A DNA stretch of 64,000 nucleotides from Ornithinibacillus contaminans (GTDB lineage: Bacteria > Bacillota > Bacilli > Bacillales > Amphibacillaceae): assembly GCF_001038425.2 (NCBI RefSeq), contig NZ_LDPV02000049.1, positions 1 through 64,000 on the forward strand, written 5' to 3'. Below, piece after piece: positions 55,034 through 63,851 of the stretch. The notes under the pieces were generated by a model. It was not told the DNA's origin. It was given only the letters and a program-made list of their open reading frames with translations, and did not search any database. The number at the start of each line of letters is the position of its first letter. The first letter of the stretch is position 1. Made by a program: the position numbers and the translations under genes.

Positions 55034-56044
55034 ATGATGGATACGAATTTAGATGCGAGGAATTATACGGACTTATTAAAACATTATATTGCAACACAAG
55101 ATGAAACCGCCTTATATGGTGCGGAACAAATTTCAAAAGCATTCATAAAGAAGAATATTTTACCAGAAGAAATTGTGAATTTACATATACAGGCGTTACT
55201 AGAGATTTATCCAGAATTACATGAACAAATCCATATTTCGATGAATTTCTTATTGGAAGCTATGATTTCCTATGGATTAGCTCACCAGGAGTTTCAACAA
55301 TTACGAGAGAAACAGGTGGAGCTTAAATCAGAAATCCATGTGGCGGCAAGCATGCAACAAATGCTGCTTCAATCCGAAATTCCAAAAACAGAAGAATTGG
55401 ATATTGGAGTCATTAGTGTTCCTGCTAATCAAATGAATGGTGACTACCATCATTTTGTGAAGGGGAAGGATGGCTCTATTGGTATTGCCATTGCAGATGT
55501 AATCGGAAAAGGAATCCCAGCTGCACTGTCCATGTCGATGATTAAATATGCAATGGATAGTTTTCCGGAAAATGTCATGGCGACGAATGCGATTCTGGCT
55601 AGCCTGAACCGAGTAGTTGAGCGTAATGTGGATCCTAGTATGTTTATTACGATGTTCTATGCCCAGTATAAACCTGCTACAGGAACACTTTATTACTCTT
55701 CTGCCGGGCATGAGCCAGGCTTTTATTATCAACAGCAAACACAGGAATTTCAAGAAATCGAAGCGAAAGGCTTGGTGTTAGGGGTCAATCCAACTACTAC
55801 CTATACCCAGTATGAATTGCAGCTTGAAAAGGATGATATGATCATTCTGTTAACCGATGGTGTGACAGAGTGCCGAAAGGACGGCCAATTTATTGAGCGG
55901 GATGAAGTGCTGGAAGTAATTAGAACATATATGCATTTGCCAGCCCAAGAGGCGGTGAATCGTGTTTACAAGCATTTTGAACGTTTACAGGATTTTCAAT
56001 TACGGGATGATTTTACCTTGGTAATTGTTAAAAAAGTAGTTTAA
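55034..56044 (+). CDS. rsbU: Environmental-stress phosphatase RsbU
   Basis: This 336-residue protein has an N-terminal RsbT-binding helical domain (about 1-85) and a C-terminal PP2C/SpoIIE phosphatase domain with metal motifs NQMNGDYHHFVKG, GIAIADVIGKGIPAAL, LYYSSAGHEPG, and ILLTDGVTECR. It dephosphorylates RsbV under environmental stress. AGGAGAG precedes ATG. Its stop overlaps the -35 of the internal sigma-B promoter. Confidence 0.95.
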   Translation: MMDTNLDARNYTDLLKHYIATQDETALYGAEQISKAFIKKNILPEEIVNLHIQALLEIYPELHEQIHISMNFLLEAMISYGLAHQEFQQLREKQVELKSEIHVAASMQQMLLQSEIPKTEELDIGVISVPANQMNGDYHHFVKGKDGSIGIAIADVIGKGIPAALSMSMIKYAMDSFPENVMATNAILASLNRVVERNVDPSMFITMFYAQYKPATGTLYYSSAGHEPGFYYQQQTQEFQEIEAKGLVLGVNPTTTYTQYELQLEKDDMIILLTDGVTECRKDGQFIERDEVLEVIRTYMHLPAQEAVNRVYKHFERLQDFQLRDDFTLVIVKKVV

Positions 56045-56064
56045 AAGAATTGGAATTAGGGAAC
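56039..56064 (+). promoter_or_regulatory. Sigma-B autoregulatory promoter before rsbV
   Basis: GTTTAA, 14 bases, GGGAAC matches the sigma-B consensus (GTTTAA-N12-15-GGGTAT). It lies in the rsbU-rsbV gap, exactly where the B. subtilis operon has its sigma-B promoter, so it would amplify rsbV-rsbW-sigB-rsbX. Confidence 0.8.
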
Positions 56065-56122
56065 ACGAACAATAGCTACAATGGGAACAAATCTCAGAAA
56101 AGCAGGTTATGGGGGAAAGATT

Positions 56123-56455
56123 ATGAATCTACGAATTCGTATAGATGAAGAGAATAATAAGTCAGTAGTTCATTTAACTGGAGAAATTGATGTGTATACA
56201 GCTCCATTGTTAAAGGATGCATTACTCCCACTAACGAAACAGCAAGGAAATGTTCTAGAAGTGAATTTGGAGCATGTCAATTACATGGATAGTACGGGGC
56301 TAGGTGTGTTCGTAAACGCCTTAAAATCAACGAAAGAAAATGATTGCGTCCTACGACTTGTTAATTTGCAAGATCGTGTACTTCGTTTATTTCAAATTAC
56401 TGGATTACATGAAATAATGGATATAAACGCTACGATTCGAGGTGTGAATGAATAA
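56123..56455 (+). CDS. rsbV: Anti-anti-sigma factor RsbV
   Basis: This 110-residue STAS protein has the regulatory serine S57 in NYMDSTGLGVFVNAL. The dephosphorylated form binds RsbW and frees sigma-B. ATG 56123 follows GGGGGAAAG; an upstream in-frame ATG at 56081 lies in the promoter leader and is rejected. It overlaps rsbW by one base. Confidence 0.95.
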   Translation: MNLRIRIDEENNKSVVHLTGEIDVYTAPLLKDALLPLTKQQGNVLEVNLEHVNYMDSTGLGVFVNALKSTKENDCVLRLVNLQDRVLRLFQITGLHEIMDINATIRGVNE

Positions 56456-56931
56456 TGGAATCGTTTGACTTTATTGAAATGAGATTTCCGGCAAAACCAG
56501 AATATGTTGGAGTTATACGGCTTTCCATTTCGGGTATTGCTAACCGGATGGGATTCACGTATGAAGAAATTGAAGATTTAAAGGTCGCTATTTCAGAAGC
56601 GGTGACCAATGCCGTAACACATGCGTATAACGAAGAAGATGACGGGGAAGTAACCATAGGCTTTGGGGTCTATGAAGAACGATTAGAAATCATGGTAGCA
56701 GATCATGGTGGGAGCTTTAGCTTGAGCGATGTGAAAGCGACAATCGGTCCTTATGAAAGCACGGAATCCGTAGAAAATTTGCGCGAAGGAGGCTTTGGTT
56801 TATTTTTAATTACTGCTTTAATGGATAAAGTTGAAATAAATAATGACTCAGGTGTTATCGTTCTTATGACCAAGTACCTGGAGAAACAAGAGGTGGGGTT
56901 ACATGACGACCACGTCTCAACCAGACAATAA
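56455..56931 (+). CDS. rsbW: Anti-sigma-B factor and kinase RsbW
   Basis: This 158-residue GHKL kinase has the N-box ISEAVTNAVTHAYNE, G1 VADHGGSFSL, and G2 REGGFGLFLITALMD. It sequesters sigma-B and inactivates RsbV by phosphorylation. The ATG overlaps the rsbV stop (TAATG) and the gene overlaps sigB by 29 bp. Confidence 0.95.
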   Translation: MESFDFIEMRFPAKPEYVGVIRLSISGIANRMGFTYEEIEDLKVAISEAVTNAVTHAYNEEDDGEVTIGFGVYEERLEIMVADHGGSFSLSDVKATIGPYESTESVENLREGGFGLFLITALMDKVEINNDSGVIVLMTKYLEKQEVGLHDDHVSTRQ

Positions 56932-57691
56932 AGGAAGCGATGAGGTATATCAATGGATAGCGCAGCTTCAACAGAATCCCACAGATGAGGCAACACAGCA
57001 GAAGATTGTTCTAGCCTACCAGGATTTAGTGCATGCGATTGCTAGGAAATACTCGAAAAATAGTATGATTCACGAGGATTTAGTTCAAGTTGGTATGATT
57101 GGACTGCTTGCTGCAATCAGACGGTTTGATGCATCCATTGGAAAGACTTTTGAATCCTTTGCCATTCCTACTATTGTTGGAGAAATGAAGCGGTTCATCC
57201 GTGATAAAACATGGAGTGTTCATGTACCTAGAAGAATTAAAGAACTAGGTCCGAAAATAAAAAAAGCCGTGGATGAGTTAACCACAATCGAACAAAAATC
57301 ACCTACAGTTCAAGAAATAGCCAAGCATATCGGAGTATCTGAGGAAGAAGTGCTGGAAACGATGGAGATGAGCAAGAGCTATCAAGCACTATCCGTCGAT
57401 CGCACTATTGAAGGAACCTCAGATGGAAGTACCGTAGCTATTCTAGATATGATCGGAACAGACGAAGCTGGATATACAAAAATAGACCTGAAAATGTTGT
57501 TAGAAAAAATACTTCCAATTTTAACGGATCGAGAACAACAGATTATTAAATGCACATATTTTGATAATATGAGCCAAAAGGAAACTGGTGAACTGTTGGG
57601 GATTTCCCAAATGCATGTTTCCAGGTTACAACGTAGATCGTTAAAAAAACTCCGTGAAGCAATCAATTCAGATAGTGCGGAGGTTTTATAG
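56903..57691 (+). CDS. sigB: General stress sigma factor SigB
   Basis: This 262-residue group 3 sigma factor has region 2 (HEDLVQVGMIGLLAAIRRFD..FESFAIPTIVGEMKRFIRD), region 3 (VPRRIKELGPKIKKAVDEL), and region 4 with the helix-turn-helix MSQKETGELLGISQMHVSRLQR. It directs the general stress regulon. AGAGGTGGGG precedes ATG. It is placed in the same operon order as in B. subtilis. Confidence 0.95.
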   Translation: MTTTSQPDNKGSDEVYQWIAQLQQNPTDEATQQKIVLAYQDLVHAIARKYSKNSMIHEDLVQVGMIGLLAAIRRFDASIGKTFESFAIPTIVGEMKRFIRDKTWSVHVPRRIKELGPKIKKAVDELTTIEQKSPTVQEIAKHIGVSEEEVLETMEMSKSYQALSVDRTIEGTSDGSTVAILDMIGTDEAGYTKIDLKMLLEKILPILTDREQQIIKCTYFDNMSQKETGELLGISQMHVSRLQRRSLKKLREAINSDSAEVL

Positions 57692-57695
57692 AGAG

Positions 57696-58286
57696 ATGAA
57701 TAGGGTAAAAGTTGCAGTTTTCCAAGAAGCGAAGGAAGGAAATGCACAATGTGGCGATAGTTATTTTTATCATGAGACAGAGAACGAATTTGTTTGTGCA
57801 CTTGCCGATGGACTTGGGAGTGGTGAGTTCGCCAAAGAATCATCGGATATTGTCATCCGTATTATTAAGGAAAACATTGATGCATCCGTTGAAGAGCTCG
57901 TTGTAAAGTGTAATGAGCAATTGATTGGTAAACGTGGAGCGGTACTGGCGATTTTCAAAATTGATTTCACCACCCATTACTACTCCATTTCTTCGATTGG
58001 CAATATTGGTGTGATGACCATTACCGGAAATAGGGAGCGTAAACGAAATATACCTAACGCAGGTTATTTAGCTGGCTACCTACGTAAATTCAAGGTTATT
58101 CAAGAGCGGCTCACGGATGAGATGAACATTATTATGTATACCGATGGTGTTACCAATCAGGATTTAGTCCAAAATTATTTTTATGATAAAGAAGTAGATC
58201 GTATTACGAAGTCATTTGCATTAAGAAGCAACCGACCAAGGAAGGATGATACGACTTTAATCGCAATTCGATATGATCAAGTATAA
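57696..58286 (+). CDS. rsbX: Stressosome-resetting phosphatase RsbX
   Basis: This 196-residue PP2C-type phosphatase has motifs GNAQCGDSYFYHET, CALADGLGSGEFAKESS and MYTDGVTNQDLVQ. It dephosphorylates RsbS and RsbR, ending the response. ATG 57696 has GAGAG immediately before it and GGAGG 13 bases upstream; a longer in-frame start runs into sigB. It is the last gene of the eight-gene operon and carries a terminator. Confidence 0.93.
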   Translation: MNRVKVAVFQEAKEGNAQCGDSYFYHETENEFVCALADGLGSGEFAKESSDIVIRIIKENIDASVEELVVKCNEQLIGKRGAVLAIFKIDFTTHYYSISSIGNIGVMTITGNRERKRNIPNAGYLAGYLRKFKVIQERLTDEMNIIMYTDGVTNQDLVQNYFYDKEVDRITKSFALRSNRPRKDDTTLIAIRYDQV

Positions 58287-58314
58287 GACTGGCATAAAAA
58301 GCCGGTCTTTTTCT
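58285..58314 (+). terminator. Terminator of the sigB operon
   Basis: AAGACTGGC pairs with GCCGGTCTT across ATAAAAA, followed by TTTCTT, directly at the rsbX stop. Confidence 0.88.
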
Positions 58315-58414
58315 TATGTGAAGTAAGAGAACATTGGCTGGTGTTACGAACGAGAATAGGATTTGTGCTGGAATTTTGGTAGAATAAAAATGATGTAACA
58401 AAGGAGGAACAATT

Positions 58415-60583
58415 GTGGCAATAGTTTTAGAACAAGAATTAGCACAGTGGGTGTCCAACGAGACAGCTGTTCAAACAAACATTGTAAATAAAGTAATCGC
58501 ATTACTAGACGAAGGAAATACAGTACCGTTTATCGCCAGATATCGTAAAGAAATGACTGGCGGCTTAGATGAAGTTCAAATTAAGGCGATCCAAGATAAG
58601 TGGCAATATGCTTCGAATTTAGCAGCAAGAAAAGAAGAGGTTATTCGTCTAATTGATGAACAAGGAAAACTAACACCGGAGCTAGAAGCGGAAATTAAAA
58701 AGGCAGCACAATTACAACGCGTAGAAGATTTATACCGACCATATAAACAAAAACGTAGAACCAAAGCAACCATTGCCAAAGAAAAAGGTTTAGAACCACT
58801 GGCGCAAGTGATATGGGAGCAAAAGCAAATCGATATACAGGTCGAAGCGTCGAAGTATTTATCGAAAGAGCATGAATTACATACGATAGAAGAGGTGCTT
58901 GCTGGTGTTAATGATATTTTGGCGGAGTGGATTTCTGATGAACCAGAGTATCGTGAATACATTCGAAATGAGACGTTTAAGCGCGGTTTAATTCAGTCGG
59001 AAGTAAAGAACCAGGAGAAAGACGAGAAGAGCGTCTATGAAATGTACTATGACTATAGTGAAGCAGTGCGATCCATTGTTTCCCATCGTATCTTAGCGTT
59101 AAACCGTGGGGAAAAAGAAGAAATTCTGAAAGTAACCGTCGCACCGCCAATTGAAGCAATTTTTGCTTATTTACAGCGAAAAGTTATGAAGCATCATGCG
59201 TCAGATGCCGTTAGTAAAGTGATAAAGACAGCCCTAGAGGATAGCTATAAACGTCTAATCCAACCGTCGATTGAGCGAGAAATTCGTAGTGCATTAACAG
59301 AAACCGCAGAAGAGCAGGCGATTTCCGTATTTGCTACAAATCTCAAAAATTTATTATTACAGCCACCATTAAAAGGTAGAACGGTATTAGGTGTTGATCC
59401 TGCCTTCCGTACAGGCTGTAAGCTAGCTGTAATTGATGAAACAGGTAAATTACATCAGGTAGGCGTTATGTATCCTACAGCCCCTAAAAACGATGTTGTA
59501 GGCGCTGAGAAGATCGTTATGAAGCTTATCCAACAGTATCCTATTGAACTAGTTGCGATTGGTAATGGAACGGCATCACGAGAAACAGAACAATTTATTT
59601 CCGATGTCATTACGAAGAACAATCTTGATCTTCCATATATCATTGTCAACGAAGCAGGGGCAAGTGTATATTCAGCATCTGAGTTAGCGCGAGAAGAGTT
59701 TCCTGATTTACAGGTAGAAGAAAGAAGTGCAGCTTCAATTGCACGACGTGTACAAGACCCACTAGCAGAACTAGTTAAAATCGATCCAAAATCAATTGGT
59801 GTGGGACAATACCAGCATGATGTTAGCCAGAAAGCATTAACGGAATCCCTAACATTTGTGGTAGAAACAGCGGTTAACCAAGTGGGGGTAAATGTCAACA
59901 CGGCATCCAGCTCGCTACTTCAATACGTATCTGGGCTTAGTAAAACGGTTGCGGGTAACATTGTCAAACTTCGCAATGAAAACGGGAAATTTACTAACCG
60001 TAAACAATTGAAAAAAATCCCAAGACTTGGAGCGAAGACGTACGAGCAGGCAATTGGTTTCCTTAGAATTATCGATGGGGATAACCCGCTTGACCGGACA
60101 CCAATTCACCCAGAAAGCTATGACCATACGGAGAAGCTTCTCTCCATGCTCAGTTGTCAGCTTGGGGATATTGGCTCAAACGAACTGAAAGAAAAGCTAC
60201 AGTCCTTAAATAAAAAGGAAACTGCAGCCCAGCTTGAAATCGGTGAGCCAACCTTGGAAGATATCATTGATGCGTTAAGTAAACCAGAACGCGATCCACG
60301 TGATGCGTTCCCGCAACCATTGCTGAAGAAAAACGTATTGTCTTTAGAAGACTTACAGCCTGGGATGGAGCTTCAAGGTACTGTCCGAAACGTAGTCGAT
60401 TTCGGTGTGTTTGTCGATATTGGTGTAAAACAAGATGGCCTTGTACACATTTCGAAAATGTCCAACTCCTATGTCAAGCATCCGATGGATATCGCATCCG
60501 TAGGGGATGTTGTAACTGTTTGGGTTGATAGTATTGATGCGAATAAAGGAAGAGTCGCATTGACAATGGTTAAAGAGAAGTAA
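58415..60583 (+). CDS. tex: Tex-family RNA-binding transcription accessory protein
   Basis: This 722-residue protein has the N-terminal Tex helical region (VPFIARYRKEMTGGLDEVQI), a YqgF-like nuclease fold around GVDPAFRTGCKLAVID, a helix-hairpin-helix unit (LGAKTYEQAIGFLRI), and a C-terminal S1 RNA-binding domain (PGMELQGTVRNVVDFGVFVDIG). The length is usual for the family (B. subtilis YdcI). It binds RNA and affects transcription and stress survival. It starts at GTG after AAAGGAGGA. It has its own terminator. Confidence 0.95.
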   Translation: MAIVLEQELAQWVSNETAVQTNIVNKVIALLDEGNTVPFIARYRKEMTGGLDEVQIKAIQDKWQYASNLAARKEEVIRLIDEQGKLTPELEAEIKKAAQLQRVEDLYRPYKQKRRTKATIAKEKGLEPLAQVIWEQKQIDIQVEASKYLSKEHELHTIEEVLAGVNDILAEWISDEPEYREYIRNETFKRGLIQSEVKNQEKDEKSVYEMYYDYSEAVRSIVSHRILALNRGEKEEILKVTVAPPIEAIFAYLQRKVMKHHASDAVSKVIKTALEDSYKRLIQPSIEREIRSALTETAEEQAISVFATNLKNLLLQPPLKGRTVLGVDPAFRTGCKLAVIDETGKLHQVGVMYPTAPKNDVVGAEKIVMKLIQQYPIELVAIGNGTASRETEQFISDVITKNNLDLPYIIVNEAGASVYSASELAREEFPDLQVEERSAASIARRVQDPLAELVKIDPKSIGVGQYQHDVSQKALTESLTFVVETAVNQVGVNVNTASSSLLQYVSGLSKTVAGNIVKLRNENGKFTNRKQLKKIPRLGAKTYEQAIGFLRIIDGDNPLDRTPIHPESYDHTEKLLSMLSCQLGDIGSNELKEKLQSLNKKETAAQLEIGEPTLEDIIDALSKPERDPRDAFPQPLLKKNVLSLEDLQPGMELQGTVRNVVDFGVFVDIGVKQDGLVHISKMSNSYVKHPMDIASVGDVVTVWVDSIDANKGRVALTMVKEK

Positions 60584-60591
60584 TGCAATAT

Positions 60592-60621
60592 AAACCGCCT
60601 ATTCAATAGGTGGTTTTTTTA
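60592..60621 (+). terminator. Terminator of tex
   Basis: AAACCGCCTAT pairs with ATAGGTGGTTT (one G-T) around TCA, followed by TTTT. Confidence 0.88.
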
Positions 60622-60643
60622 TTTGCGAATAGCCTGGTGAGTG

Positions 60644-60710
60644 TCTGATTCAATTTCGAGGGGAGCAACAACCACAGTGGTGTCACATTACAGAACAGCC
60701 CCTAATCAGA
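60644..60710. other. Palindromic element between tex and katA terminators
   Basis: TCTGATT (60644-60650) and AGGGG (60659-60663) pair with the continuous arm CCCCTAATCAGA (60699-60710), leaving an eight-base bulge. The loop contains ACCACAGTGGT (60671-60681), itself self-complementary. It is not needed as a terminator because both flanking genes already have one. Function is unknown. Confidence 0.5.
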
Positions 60711-60751
60711 ACAATCATCATAGTGAATCAAGAGCCAGTTAACAACACAAA

Positions 60752-60785
60752 AAGAAAGAGGCGCTGCGCAATTGCAGTGCCTCTT
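60752..60785 (-). terminator. Terminator of katA
   Basis: On the - strand AAGAGGCACTGC pairs with GCAGCGCCTCTT around AATTGC, then CTTTTTG follows. Confidence 0.85.
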
Positions 60786-60801
60786 AAACTATGAATCAAG
60801 C

Positions 60802-62283
60802 TTATTTTACATCGCTTGCAGCTTCTACTTCACTCAATGGAATACCAAGTGCATTTGCAACACCTTCACCATAAGCTGGATCTGCTTTGTAGCAATGATT
60901 AATATGTCTTAATTGAACTTCCTTCGTTGTACCATCCATCGCACGAGCAGTGTTTTCGAATAAACGTTGTTGCTCGTCAGCGCTTAATAGGCGGAATAGT
61001 TTACCGGGTTGTTCGAAGTAATTATCATCATCTTTATCGAAATCATAGTAATCTACATCTGCACCAAGCTGTAATGCTGGCTCTTGATGTTCTTTACTAT
61101 CTTCCCATTCCCCGTGGCTGTTAGGGCTATAAGAAACAGGGTTTCCATTAGGAATAACTCGCATACCGCCATCACGGTGATATGGATTAAAGTTCTTCGC
61201 GTTCTTAGGGTAGTTAACAGGGATTTGCCAATGGTTAACACCTAAACGATAACGCTGTGTATCGCCATAAGAGAATAGACGACCTTGTAACATTTTATCT
61301 GGTGAGAATCCAATACCAGGAACAATATTAGTTGGAGCGAATGCTGCTTGCTCAACTTCTTCAAAATAGTTCTCTGGGTTACGGTTAAGCTCTAGCTCAC
61401 CAACTTCAATTAGTGGGAAGTCTTTTTTGTACCATACTTTTGTTAAATCAAATGGGTTGTAAGGTACAGTCTTCGCTTGCTCTTCTGTCATGATTTGTAC
61501 GTAAAGTGTCCATTTTGGATAGTCACCATTTTCGATAGCTTCATATAAATCTCTTTGATGGCTTTCACGGTCTTTACCTACAATTGCTTCTGCTTCTTGA
61601 TCAGTAAGGTTTTTGATACCTTGCTTAGAGCGGAAGTGGAATTTCACCCATACACGTTCATTTGCTGCATTGAAGAAGCTGTATGTATGGCTTCCAAATA
61701 AATGCATTTGGCGATAGCTTGCAGGAATACCACGATCACTCATAACGATTGTTACTTGGTGAAGTGCCTCTGGAATAGAAGTCCAGAAATCCCAGTTAGC
61801 TTGTGCGCTGTGCATATTTGTTTTTGGATCACGCTTAACTACGTGGTTCAAATCTGGGAAACGCTTAGGATCTCTAAAGAAGAAAACAGGTGTGTTGTTA
61901 CCAACTAAATCCCAGTTACCTTCTTCTGTATAGAACTTAAGAGCAGTACCGCGAATATCTCGCTCAGCATCAGCAGCGCCACGTTCACCAGCTACAGTTG
62001 AGAAGCGGATAAACATATCGGTTTTCTTTCCTACTTCTGAAAAGATAGATGCTTTTGTGTATTTTGTAATATCATTGGTTACGGTGAAAGTACCGTAAGC
62101 ACCAGAACCTTTTGCGTGCATACGACGCTCAGGAATTACTTCACGGTCGAAGTGTGCTAATTTTTCAAGGAACCAGAAGTCTTCCATTAATAGCGGACCT
62201 CTTGGGCCAGCAGTTTTTGAATCATCGTCATTTGGAACCGGAGCACCAAATGCTGTGGTCATTTTTTTCTTGTTTTCACTCAT
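60802..62283 (-). CDS. katA: Haem catalase KatA
   Basis: This 493-residue clade 3 monofunctional catalase breaks hydrogen peroxide into water and oxygen. The catalytic histidine region is [18 protein letters not shown], the asparagine block [10 protein letters not shown], and the proximal haem tyrosine [14 protein letters not shown]. The length matches B. subtilis vegetative KatA. GGAGGG precedes ATG. A PerR-box-like sequence lies about 240 bp upstream, implying induction by peroxide and a long leader. Confidence 0.95.
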   Translation of the reverse strand: MSENKKKMTTAFGAPVPNDDDSKTAGPRGPLLMEDFWFLEKLAHFDREVIPERRMHAKGSGAYGTFTVTNDITKYTKASIFSEVGKKTDMFIRFSTVAGERGAADAERDIRGTALKFYTEEGNWDLVGNNTPVFFFRDPKRFPDLNHVVKRDPKTNMHSAQANWDFWTSIPEALHQVTIVMSDRGIPASYRQMHLFGSHTYSFFNAANERVWVKFHFRSKQGIKNLTDQEAEAIVGKDRESHQRDLYEAIENGDYPKWTLYVQIMTEEQAKTVPYNPFDLTKVWYKKDFPLIEVGELELNRNPENYFEEVEQAAFAPTNIVPGIGFSPDKMLQGRLFSYGDTQRYRLGVNHWQIPVNYPKNAKNFNPYHRDGGMRVIPNGNPVSYSPNSHGEWEDSKEHQEPALQLGADVDYYDFDKDDDNYFEQPGKLFRLLSADEQQRLFENTARAMDGTTKEVQLRHINHCYKADPAYGEGVANALGIPLSEVEAASDVK

Positions 62284-62483
62284 TGAATATATCCCTCCAG
62301 TATTATAGTGTAAAATAGTAGCTATGAGATTACTAAATAGATAGTTTGAGTAAATTCCTTACTGAGGATAATAGTATATACAGACAATCTTTAACTAACA
62401 TCATAACTAGTGTTAAAGAATCCCCCATATTCGTACTGCTAATCCTCCTTTCTTACATGTTTGGGGTATTTACTCATACTCTA

Positions 62484-62534
62484 TATTATAAATGATTATA
62501 TTTAAAAATCAATATTTAATTATAATCATTTTAA
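62484..62534 (-). promoter_or_regulatory. katA promoter with PerR boxes
   Basis: TTATAATCATTTTAA (62520-62534) matches the PerR box TTATAATNATTATAA at 13 of 14 defined positions. A second, weaker copy (about 10 of 14) overlaps the promoter, which on the - strand reads TTGATT-N16-TATAAT with the -10 at 62484-62489. Repressor here would block RNA polymerase. The remaining 200 bases to katA form the leader. It contains a CTTTAAC/GTTAAAG stem and AAGGAGG without a convincing small gene. Confidence 0.72.
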
Positions 62535-62603
62535 ATAAGTCTTTTGTAGTAGTGAAGGAAAACTAGTGTTGAATTACAAAATTCAGTAAGGATGGTTTCG
62601 CAA

Positions 62604-63059
62604 ATGAAACATTTAAGTGAGAAAGAACTGCATGAATTAGTGAATCATATCTCAATAGAATTTTTTAAAAAGCCATTTGTTGACGACGTAACCTTTAATA
62701 ACCGACTACGGACAACAGGAGGTAGGTATTTACCAAGTAAAAGGTTAATTGAATTAAACCCTAAATATTTTTATGAGATGGATGAAAATGAATTTAATGG
62801 GATTATTAAGCATGAGCTTTGTCACTATCACTTACACATTGAAGGAAAAGGCTATAAGCATAGTGATCCAGACTTTAAAAGACTATTGGCGATAACGGGT
62901 TCCCCAAGGCATTGCAAGCCACTTCCTTCTACTATTAATCGTAAAAAGCATCAGTACAGATGTGAAACATGTCACCACATATATAATAGAGTTCGGAGTG
63001 TTGATGTAAAACGATATCGGTGTGGAATTTGTGGTGGAAGCTTAAAACAAGTAAATTAA
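62604..63059 (+). CDS. ydcK: SprT-family zinc metalloprotease-like protein (YdcK)
   Basis: This 151-residue protein has the HExxH-type motif KHELCHYHLH near residue 70 and a C-terminal zinc ribbon (CETCHHIYN and CGICGG). It belongs to the SprT-like group (B. subtilis YdcK), related to DNA-protein crosslink proteases, but the bacterial role is not established. ATG 62604 has AGGATGG about eight bases upstream; an in-frame ATG at 62592 is part of that site. It is followed by the tRNA array, as in Bacillus. Confidence 0.85.
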   Translation: MKHLSEKELHELVNHISIEFFKKPFVDDVTFNNRLRTTGGRYLPSKRLIELNPKYFYEMDENEFNGIIKHELCHYHLHIEGKGYKHSDPDFKRLLAITGSPRHCKPLPSTINRKKHQYRCETCHHIYNRVRSVDVKRYRCGICGGSLKQVN

Positions 63060-63129
63060 GGGGTGAAAATATAAATAGGAAGAAACTAGATACGTGATAA
63101 TATTTGTAAATTCAGACGCGAAAAATTGA

Positions 63130-63258
63130 TTGACGAAACGTTCTAACCGTGATAAATTATATAAAGTCTTATGAAAAACAAGCAGTACAAAATCAGACAG
63201 AAGAATCGTAAAAGTGTTCCGTAAAGCGCTTGACATCACGGTTGTTATATTGTATGAT
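63130..63258 (+). promoter_or_regulatory. Tandem promoters of the tRNA operon
   Basis: TTGACA-N17-TATGAT (63230-63258) is nearly consensus and ends about 58 bp before the first tRNA. A second unit, TTGACG-N17-TAAATT (63130-63158), lies 100 bp upstream. Tandem strong promoters are typical of stable-RNA operons. Confidence 0.75.
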
Positions 63259-63315
63259 AATTTTTGTCGCTGAAATTAGTGATAGCTTGTTTTGAAGGAA
63301 GCATTATTACATTAT

Positions 63316-63390
63316 TCCACAGTAGCTCAGTGGTAGAGCTATCGGCTGTTAACCGATCGGTCGTAGGTTCGAGTCCTACCTGTGGAGCCA
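63316..63390 (+). tRNA. tRNA-Asn (anticodon GTT)
   Basis: The acceptor stem TCCACAG/CTGTGGA, D arm GCTCAGTGGTAGAGC, anticodon loop CTGTTAA and TPsiC loop GGTTCGAGTCC are all present, with an encoded CCA end. It is the first tRNA of the array. Confidence 0.97.
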
Positions 63391-63393
63391 TAT

Positions 63394-63484
63394 GGAGAAG
63401 TACTCAAGTGGCTGAAGAGGCGCCCCTGCTAAGGGTGTAGGTCGTGTAAGCGGCGCGAGGGTTCAAATCCCTCCTTCTCCGCCA
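63394..63484 (+). tRNA. tRNA-Ser (anticodon GCT)
   Basis: The acceptor GGAGAAG/CTTCTCC, anticodon loop CTGCTAA, and a long variable arm (class II) identify serine AGC/AGU. CCA is encoded. Confidence 0.97.
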
Positions 63485-63493
63485 TTATATTAT

Positions 63494-63565
63494 GGCCCGT
63501 TGGTCAAGCGGTTAAGACACCGCCCTTTCACGGCGGTAACACGGGTTCGAATCCCGTACGGGTCA
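63494..63565 (+). tRNA. tRNA-Glu (anticodon TTC)
   Basis: The acceptor GGCCCGT/ACGGGTC, anticodon loop CTTTCAC, and GGTTCGAATCC T loop are present. Unlike its neighbours it lacks an encoded CCA, which must be added after transcription. Confidence 0.96.
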
Positions 63566-63590
63566 TTGGTTTTTACAAATAAATAGAGAA

Positions 63591-63667
63591 GGTCCGGTAG
63601 TTCAGTTGGTTAGAATGCCTGCCTGTCACGCAGGAGGTCGCGGGTTCGAGTCCCGTCCGGACCGCCA
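63591..63667 (+). tRNA. tRNA-Asp (anticodon GTC)
   Basis: The acceptor GGTCCGG/CCGGACC, anticodon loop CTGTCAC, and T arm CGGGTTCGAGTCCCG are complete; CCA is encoded. Confidence 0.97.
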
Positions 63668-63675
63668 TTAATTGT

Positions 63676-63750
63676 TGGGCTATAGCCAAGCGGTAAGGCA
63701 TCGGGTTTTGATCCCGTGTATCCTAGGTTCGAATCCTAGTAGCCCAGCCA
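63676..63750 (+). tRNA. tRNA-Gln (anticodon TTG)
   Basis: The acceptor TGGGCTA/TAGCCCA, anticodon loop TTTTGAT, and T arm TAGGTTCGAATCCTA are complete; CCA is encoded. Confidence 0.96.
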
Positions 63751-63827
63751 TTTTTATTTACTTTGTTTGTGAGATATTTAACATACTTGTATCATATACC
63801 CATTTATTTCGGGAACTACTATATAAA

Positions 63828-63851
63828 GAGCCGTTAACTCAGTCGGTAGAG
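63828..63851 (+). pseudogene. 5' fragment of a tRNA-Lys-like gene
   Basis: GAGCCGTTAACTCAGTCGGTAGAG is the acceptor and D-arm half of a lysine tRNA as found in Bacillaceae (GAGCC.TTA.CTCAG..GGTAGAGCATCT). After GGTAGAG the sequence leaves the tRNA pattern: no anticodon arm or T arm is found within the remaining 150 bases. Either the gene was interrupted by a repeat with its 3' half beyond the window, or it is a dead fragment. Confidence 0.6.

Noticed and set aside
62284-62460. A possible 31-codon upstream gene in the katA leader after AAAGGAGG
   Set aside because: The ATG is about 15 bases from the ribosome site and the peptide has no recognisable feature.
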